Notes under the pieces: model-generated
Databases searched by the model: none
What the model was told of the DNA's origin: nothing
Seen by the model: only the letters and a program-made list of their open reading frames with translations
Made by a program: the position numbers and the translations under genes
Assembly (NCBI RefSeq): GCF_000813005.1
Contig: NZ_JSYP01000020.1
Coordinates: 28,583 to 92,582 of the forward strand
DNA from: Flavobacterium sp. KMS
GTDB taxonomy: Bacteria; Bacteroidota; Bacteroidia; Flavobacteriales; Flavobacteriaceae
Length of the DNA stretch: 64,000 nucleotides
Direction of reading: 5' to 3'
Shown here: positions 26,701 to 35,700 of the stretch, piece after piece
How positions within the stretch are numbered: position 1 is the first letter of the stretch
How the letters are laid out: the number at the start of each line of letters is the position of its first letter

Positions 26701-29700
26701 CCCCAAAACTACTTATACCTGCTATTCTTGGCCTGCCATCTGTAGTAATCCAATCTTCTAATTCTTGCTGTACTTTAAATGGACTATTTTCAAAATCGAT
26801 ATTGGTATTTAATTTCTTAGAATGTAATGAAGGAACAAGTTGCTTATTCTTGAGTTGCAAAAGCACCTTCGTAACTCCAGATATTCCTGCTGCTGCCTCG
26901 CTATGCCCAATATTCGATTTTACCGAACCAATCTTGCAAGATTGATTTTCGGCCCCTGCAAATGCTTTTTTAAGTCCGGCAATCTCGATAGGATCTCCTA
27001 ATTTGGTTCCTGTACCATGAGCTTCGATATAACTATAGGCATTAGCCGAAACACCTGCTTTTTCCATTGCTTTGGAAATTACTGCGGCTTGCGCATTAGG
27101 ATTAGGTACCGTATATCCGTTTACTTTTCCACCATGGTTTATAGCTCCACCTTTGATAACCCCATAAATTTGATCTCCATCTTCTTTAGCTTTTGCTAAG
27201 GATTTTAACATGACTGCGCCCACTCCTTCTGAAGGAACATACCCATCTCCACCTTCGCCAAAGGTTTCGCATTTGCCTTTTTCTGACACTAGATGCAAAT
27301 CGCTCAACATTAAATATTTGCCCGGATGTATGCTTAAATTAACACCTCCCGCTATAGCTGCTTCACAGTTACCAGAATGTATGTTTTCGCAAGCCATCTG
27401 GATGGCAATTAACGAGGAAGAACACATCGTAGCTACAGCCATACTTGGCCCATGAAGATCTAAAAAATAAGAAACTCTATTGGCTATACTACTGGCATTT
27501 CCCGTTGGAGCGATAAAATTACCCTTGAATCTTTCTTCTATTCCGAACAATTGGTATTCTTCATACATTACTCCAACAAAAACACCTACGTTACCTCCTA
27601 TATCTGTAGCTGTGTTTTTCCCTATATTTTGTAATTTCTTTTTGGTATATCCCGCATCTTCAATCGCATGCCAGGCAGTTTGTAAAAACAAACGTTCTTG
27701 TGGATCCATCATTGAAGCTTCACGTGGCGAAATATTAAAAAACAAGGAATCGAACTTATCTATATCATCAATAAAACCTCCCCATTTGCTATAACTTGTT
27801 CCTTTTTTTCCTTTCTGCTCATTATAAAACTCATCAATATTCCATCGTTGTTCAGGTATCTCTGTAATACTATCTTTACCTGCTTTAAGATTTTCCCAGA
27901 ACTCCGCAATATCTTTTGCCCCAGGATAGATTCCGCTCAATCCAATTATGGCAATATCTTCGTTTTTTATTTCTTCCTTTTTTACAACCGAAACTAATTT
28001 TGGTTGCATAAAACGCGTGTACTCTTTTGCTTCAATTATAGCAAAATCTTCTTCTTTCTTAATTATTTTGTCAACGGGAACATCATATGTATGTTTTGTA
28101 GCTTTTAATGCTTGCAAAGTAGCTGAATGTTCTTTTACAAAATAAGACACAAGTTGGTCTATTGTTTGATATTCAAACAGTAACGATACCGAAACGTTAT
28201 CAAAAACATCTCCTAATCTATTGGTTAGTTTTACTACCAACATTGAGTCTATACCATACTCCTCAAAAGGTAGTTGGGTTTGAATATGTTCTTCTTTTAA
28301 TTTTAGCTCTTTCTTAAATATTTCGACTATTTTCTGATAAGCAATTGTCTTTAAATCTTCTGTTGGTTGCTCAGAAATACTATTTTCATCAAGAACTACT
28401 ATATCAATTCCTTTAACTCCAAAGGTTTTGTCTAGTTTATTTTTAGTACCATATACCACAATGGTTTGTTCCTTTGCTAGTTGTAGTACCTTATCCAAAG
28501 CTTTTGCTCCTTCTGCCTCAGGAAGAGGAGACATTCCCCATTGTTTTGATAAAAATTCTATACTCTCAGCATTGGCTTGCATACCTCCACTTTCCCATAA
28601 TCCCCAGTTTACAGAAAGTGTCGTTCCTTTACGTTTACCATCTTGAACTAAACGATTGCGTTTTTTTGCAAAATGATCCATATAGGCATTAGCAGCTGCA
28701 TAATCAGACAATCCTATATCTCCCAATACCGAAGAAATGGAAGAGCAATACATCATAAAATCTATTGTTTTATTTTGTAATGCTTTGTCTAAATTTTGTA
28801 CTCCTGCAATTTTTGGTGGCAATACCTTATAGATTTCTGTTGCTGTTTTCTCTATAATTGTACTTGCCAAACCTATACCTGCACAATGAATAATTCCATC
28901 TATTTTTTTGTAATCGGTCAGGATAGTTTGTATCAGGTTTTCTACTTCTTCATACCTGTTAACATCACATGCGTAATATTGCGCGTTTGGCAGGTTTCCT
29001 ATAAACTTTTGGATTGTTTCGTTTTTAGCGCTTCTTCCTGTAAGTATAAGTTGAGTTCCTTGGGTTTTAGCAATATGCTCGGCAAAAACACTTCCTATTC
29101 CGCCTGCACCACCAGTAATTAAATAAACGCCTCCTTCTTTAATCCTAAGATTAGAAATCTGGTTTAGAGATACCGAAGTTGCCTTTTTCACTTCTCTAAT
29201 TCTATTTAAGTAACGTACTTCTGTTTGTTCATCCTCAGTTTCCTCCTGCAAGATCTGTACTAATTCATTTCCTGATTTACCATTTATTGATGTGATAGAA
29301 ATAAGTTTCGTCTTAACTCTTGGATTTTCTTTTGAAGCCGATTTCAACATTCCTATAATAAATCCGTATTTATCATAGTCTTCGTCATTTATAAGTACCG
29401 AAAAATGTCCTCTCTGTTTCTGAGACATTCTTTTTTTAAGCAGCTCATTTATTTTCAGAAAATAAGATTCTTCTATTTCGTCGTCTATACGATATACTGT
29501 TCCCTCAAAAGCTTCACTAAATTGTTGTGTCAAATTTTGAGTAGTCCCTACTAAAACCACATCATTGTAATCTGTGGTATGAGCATACGTTTTTTCTAAT
29601 TCAGTTGCGTTCCATTGGTAATCATAAATCTCTGTAGTCAAAGATTCTCTTTTGGAGTTTTTATTTAAAAATCCTCCATCGTATGGTAAAATGACAAAAT

Positions 29701-32700
29701 CTTTAAAACTTACTACAACCTCACCTTTGTCGTTTAGTAAATCCATATCACATTGGGGCACAACTGCTTTTGGGTTAGCCTTTGGACTAAACCTTGCATA
29801 TGACCATACCGGAAATGTAATCTCTTTATAAACCGTTACTTTCCCTACACTAAATGGTATAGACAAAGGCATTTTATTACTGTCTTTTAGAAGTAACCAT
29901 GCCAAACATCCCTGTAGTGTACTATCTAGTACTCCAGGATCTAAGGTCATGTCTCTATCCTTAGGCAATTCTATTTTGGCCAGAGCTTCTGTATCATTGT
30001 AATACAACACTTGTATGCCTTGAAAACTTTCTCCGTATCCAAACCCAAGACTACTAAACATTTCATAACAAACTGCTCCCGAAGCTGTCTTATCAGTACG
30101 AGATTTAATTGCTATTAAATCATACGGTTTAGGGGCTTCTTGAGCAATTATGGTTACAATTCCTTGTCCATGAACACTTTCTTCTTCTTGTTCCTTAGAA
30201 TATACCTGATATCTAATTTCCGTTCCTGAAGGTTCTAGTCTTATCGTAACTTTTTTCGGTTGTTCGAGTACTTTAATAGGATGTAACCATGTTACGTCCT
30301 TAAATTGTGTTACTTTTTGGTGTGTGCTTTTTTCAACTGCTTCTCTAGCCATTTCCAGATAGGCTACACCTGCAATAACTTTTTCATTTTGAACAAAGTG
30401 ATCTTCTAAAAAATATTCTGTTCCTGTAAAAACACTGCTAAATTTTTGCGCTTCAAAATCGGATTCATTCGTATGAAGCAACGGATGTAGTTTAGCGATT
30501 AATCCCTGTTTTACATCTGTATTAATTGTTTGTACCCAATACTTTTCTTTAGCAAAAGGATATGTTGGCAGACTTATTTTCTGTAAAAAACTGGTATTTG
30601 AATATAGTGATTGCCATTTTATTTCAACTCCTTTTGTCCATAATTGAGCTATAGATGCTACTTCTTTTTCCTGAAGAGCTTCTTTAATATAGGCTGCTCC
30701 AGCTTTACCTTTCAACAAAAAATCAGCACTTTCGTCTTTTATATTCCCCGTAAAAATATCTTCTGTAAAAACCACATCGTTTTTAACAAAATGTTCTAAT
30801 TGTCGTGTCAACTCTTCTTTAGAACTAGTTACTATTGCCAATCTTTCGGGCATAGCTTCTCTTCCAATCTGCAAAGTGTACGCTATATTTTGTAACGTTT
30901 CTGGAGTTTTTTCTAAGTAAGTTGTTAATCGACTTGCATAGGCTTTTAATCTATTTTTGTTTTTAGCCGATAAAACTACTATAACTGGTTCTTTATTAAA
31001 ATCATCAACTATATCCGCTTTTGGATACTCTTGTATAAGAATATGCGCATTGCTCCCTCCTGCACCAAAACTACTAATGCCTGCAGTTAACAATTTTTCT
31101 CCTTGGTAGTGCCAAGGTTCTAATTCTTGTTGAACTAAAAAAGCGGTTTGATCGAACTGTATGTTTGGGTTTAATATAGCCGAATGAATAGATGGAACTA
31201 ACTGTTTGTATTTAAGTTGCAACAATACTTTAGTAATCCCAGAAATACCTGCTGCCGATTCGCAATGTCCAATATTCGATTTTACAGAACCTATACGACA
31301 TTTACTGGCATCGGTTATTTCTAATGCATTTTTTAGCCCTACAATTTCTATAGGATCTCCTAAACTAGTTCCTGTACCATGTGCTTCGATATAAGAAATA
31401 GATGCTGGTTTAAGATTGGCTTTTTCAATAGCTTCTTTAATTACCGCTGTTTGAGCCTTAGGATTTGGAACAGTATACCCCGTAGTTCTTCCGCCATGAT
31501 TTAATGCCGTTCCTTTAATCACGCCATAAATATGGTCTCCATCTTTCTCTGCCTGCTCAAGAGATTTTAACAAAACAGCTCCAACGCCTTCTCCTGGAAC
31601 ATATCCGTCTCCTCCTTGTCCAAAACTCTCACATCTTCCTTTACTACTTGCAAAACCACCATCGCTAAGCATCAAATATTTGTTTGGGTGTACACTTAAG
31701 TTTACACCTCCTGCAATTGCTGCATTAATTTCTCCTTCTTGTATGGCTTTACATGCCAAATGAATAGCTGTGCTAGATGAGGAGCACATTGTATCTAAAG
31801 ACAAACTAGGTCCATGAATGTCAAAAACATACGAAACTCTGTTCGCAATACTACTTGAACTACCTCTAAGCGTTGTTGGATTCCCTTTTAGTGTTTCCTC
31901 TACTCCATATAACTGGTACTCCTGGTACATGACCCCCACATAAACCCCCACTTTTCCGTCTGGTTCTCCCGTAAAAGGATTTCTTTTTAAAGTTTCATTA
32001 GTATATCCTGCATCTTCTACTGCCTCCCAGGCTACTTGCAAAAACAAACGCTCTTGTGGATCTATTTTCTCTGCCTCTAAAGGTGTTATGTTAAAAAATA
32101 ATGGATCAAACTTATCCATATCATTTACAAAACCTCCCCACTTGCTATAGCTACGCCCGGATTTTCCCTTTTCTTTATCAAAAAAACCATCAATATTCCA
32201 TCTATCTTTAGGAATCTCCGTAATACAATCTTTTCCTATCTTAAGATTTTTCCAGAATTCGTCTATAGAATCTGCTTGTGGGTATCTACCGCTTAATCCT
32301 ACAATAGCCACATCGGTATTCCTCTTTGGAAGGTCTTGTTTAGTTTGTGACTGTTGTATAAACTTATTCGTTGTAACCTTTTTAAAAGTTGATTTTATTT
32401 CTGGTGAAGTACTAATTTGATTATTTATTTCAGCAACTCCTTTTTTACTATTCCCTATTGCATTTAATTCATTAGGATATTCCTCTACGAAAAAGGCAAC
32501 CAACTCTTCTATGGTTAAGAATTCAAAAAATAAAGTCTTCGGAATGTTCGGAAAAGTTTCTTCTAAACGATTTGTCAGGCTTGTCATCATTATAGAATCT
32601 AATCCGTATTTTTCAAAAGCATCTGTGATTTTGAATTTACTTTTTGGAAAACGTAGCTCTGCTGCCAAAATTCCCACAAGATATTCGTAGGTAACCTCTT

Positions 32701-35700
32701 TTATATTTTCTTCAGTTAGTTCTTCGGTTAATCTTCCCGTTTCGCTTCCGTTATTTTGATGTATAATATTCGCTGCCACTCCTTTTATATCCGATAAAAA
32801 TGTTTCAGACAAAGGAGCTTTTCCGTAATGCAATACAACTGACTCAAGGGTACTGGCAAGTACTTTTTCTAACCAATGTATTCCCTCTTTTTGGGGTAAA
32901 GGAACTATATTCAGTTTCTTTTCAAGAGATTGCTTATTGCTATCATTCATTTGCATTCCGCTACCAGCCCATAATGGCCATGCAATACTTATTGTTTTTC
33001 CAAAAGCTCTCTGTTGTGATACTTCTTTATTTCTGAATTTCGCAAAATCTCTCAGATACTCATTTGCAGCAGCATAATCAGCCTGTCCTGAATTTCCTAA
33101 AACAGCAGATAATGAAGAAAACATAAGCATAAAATCTAATGAAATATGCTGTGTGGTTTCATGAAGATTACGTATTCCTTTGGTTTTTACTTCTAAAACC
33201 TGTAATGCTTCTGCACTATTTTTTTGCTGAATAAAATTATCATTTATGATACCTGCCGCATGAATAATTCCATTGATTTTACCGTACTGGCTTTGTACCT
33301 CATCCATTAATTGTTGAGTCGCTGGCTTATTTGTAATATCACAACGATAATATACCAGATTATTAAATGATGCTACATATTCCTGATTGTCTGCATCTAA
33401 AACTGATCTTCCACTAACAATAATTTTAATATCATTATAAGATTCAAAAAGGTATTCTATCAATGTTTTTCCAATACCGCCCATACCACCTGTAATGATA
33501 TAAACTCCTCCTTTAACGAATTTGATATTTTCATTTGATACCGTTAGCGGTTCTACTATTGGAACAATTGTTTTTACTTCTCTTTTTAAATTATCATAGC
33601 GAACTGTTGTTTCTTTTTCATTTAATTCAACTGTAATAATTTTCGATAGTTGTTCTACATTGGTGTTTGTGTCTAAATCAATACCTATACATTTCCATAA
33701 AACTTTAGGGTTCTCGATAGCTGCAGTTCGTAATAGTCCTGATAAGAACTGCACCTTATGTTCGTTCTTATAATCATAAATAATTACAAAACGTACCGGA
33801 GTTCTGGAAGTTATTACTTGCTTAACTTTATCAAAAACCGAAGAAAACAATACTGTTTCTTCGATATCATTAATTCTTGTTATAGCGCCCAGTAATTCGA
33901 CTTTAGGAAAATCACCGACCACTATAAACTCGTTAGTTATAGTAGAATCGACTATGTTATTTGTATTTACTTTATGTTGCCATACAGATTCATATAAATA
34001 CGTTTGTGCCGTATTGGGTTTAACTCCCAAAATTGGCATCATTCTATAGCCTGATAATGCAATAAGAACTTTTCCTGTTGCACTTAATAATTCTATTTCA
34101 AAGTTTTTTTTATTTTCCTTATCAGAATAATAGGCATAGCAATATTTAATTTCCTCCTCTAGATTGTGCCATGTAATATTTTCAATAGAGTAAGGCAACG
34201 CTAACTCTTCTGAATTTTGTAACCATAATAATGCTCCTGTTTGAAGTGCATTGTCTAATATTTCAACTGGAAGTTTAAAAGTACTTTTATCAAAAACCGA
34301 AATACTTGTAAGCACTTCGTCTTTTAGAACATTGGCTGAATTTATATGTCGTAAACTATCGCCATAATTAATTCCTTTAGTTCTGAAAATTTGATAACAA
34401 TGCTCGGCTGTATAAGATGCAATACTTTGCTCTTTTATAGCAGATATATCTCTGTAAAGGGGGGCTGTTTTTTCTTTACTCTCTCCTATACTGGACTGAA
34501 AATGAATCTTTATTTCATCATTATCTATACTCTTTATTTCAACATAAGTGCCCTCTGCATTTACATAAATTTCAGTTTCAATTGACTTTGATTCTTTATG
34601 TATTTCTATTGGTTGCAACCATTTTATATTCGAGAAACTATGTGGCTGTAATCCACTGCGTTCTACAGCTTCTCTTGCCATTTCTATATACGCAACTCCC
34701 GGAAGTATCTTTTTATCTTGTACTATATGATCCAACAGGATAGCTTCTTTACCAGTTAAACAAGATGAAAATTTTTGTGATTCAAAATCCGATATGTTTT
34801 CATGTACTAATGGATGTAATGTTTTTATATTAGAGAATGATGTTTCTGCTTTAGGAGTTATCCAATATGATTCTTTAGCAAAAATATACGTAGGCAAATG
34901 AATTTTATTAGGTTGTTGTACATCGTACAAACTCAACCAATTTATAGTATTTCCTTGTTCCCAGTATCTTGCTATTGCATCATATTGCTTATCATAAATT
35001 GCTTGCTGAATTTTTAATTCACTTACTTCGCTTTCAACCTTTTTATAAATACCAGTCGTTTCCTCCTGAACAAATTGTTGCAATTGAGCAATCAATTCTT
35101 CTATATGATTCACAACAAAAGTTTTACGACACTCCATTGCTTTTCTACCTACTTGCAATGTATAGGCAATGTCACGAAGGTTTAGGTTCTTTTCATTTTT
35201 AATAAAATCGGCAAGTTGTTGTGCCTTAACCTTTAGTCTTTCTTCGTTTAATGCTGATAAAACTATTAGTATCGGTTCATCAATTTCCTCCTCTAGATTG
35301 TTTTTTTGTAAATGTTCTTCTAAAACTACAAATGCATTGGTCCCACTAATCCCGAAACTACTTACTGTAGCTCGTTTAGGTGCTTCGCTATCCCAGGCAG
35401 TTAATCTTTCCTGTATCCTAAAAGGGCTATCTTTTAATTGGATATGTTTATTGATGTTTTCATAATTAATAGATGGAGGCAACTGCTTGTTTTTCATAGC
35501 TAGCAATACTTTGATAATACCCGCCATTCCTGCTGCTCTAAGCGTATGTCCTACATTTGTTTTTACACTCCCAATTCCGCAATAATTTACTTTGGAAGTA
35601 TGCTCTTTAAAAGATGCCTTAAGAGCTTGTAACTCTATCGGATCGCCTAATTTAGTTCCTGTTCCATGAGCTTCTACATAGGTAATTGTCTCTGGATTAA

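Noticed and set aside
26700..28000. KS6 as an inactive KS because of AVATMCSSS
   Set aside because: The Cys and both His motifs are intact. The changed Asp is not catalytic.
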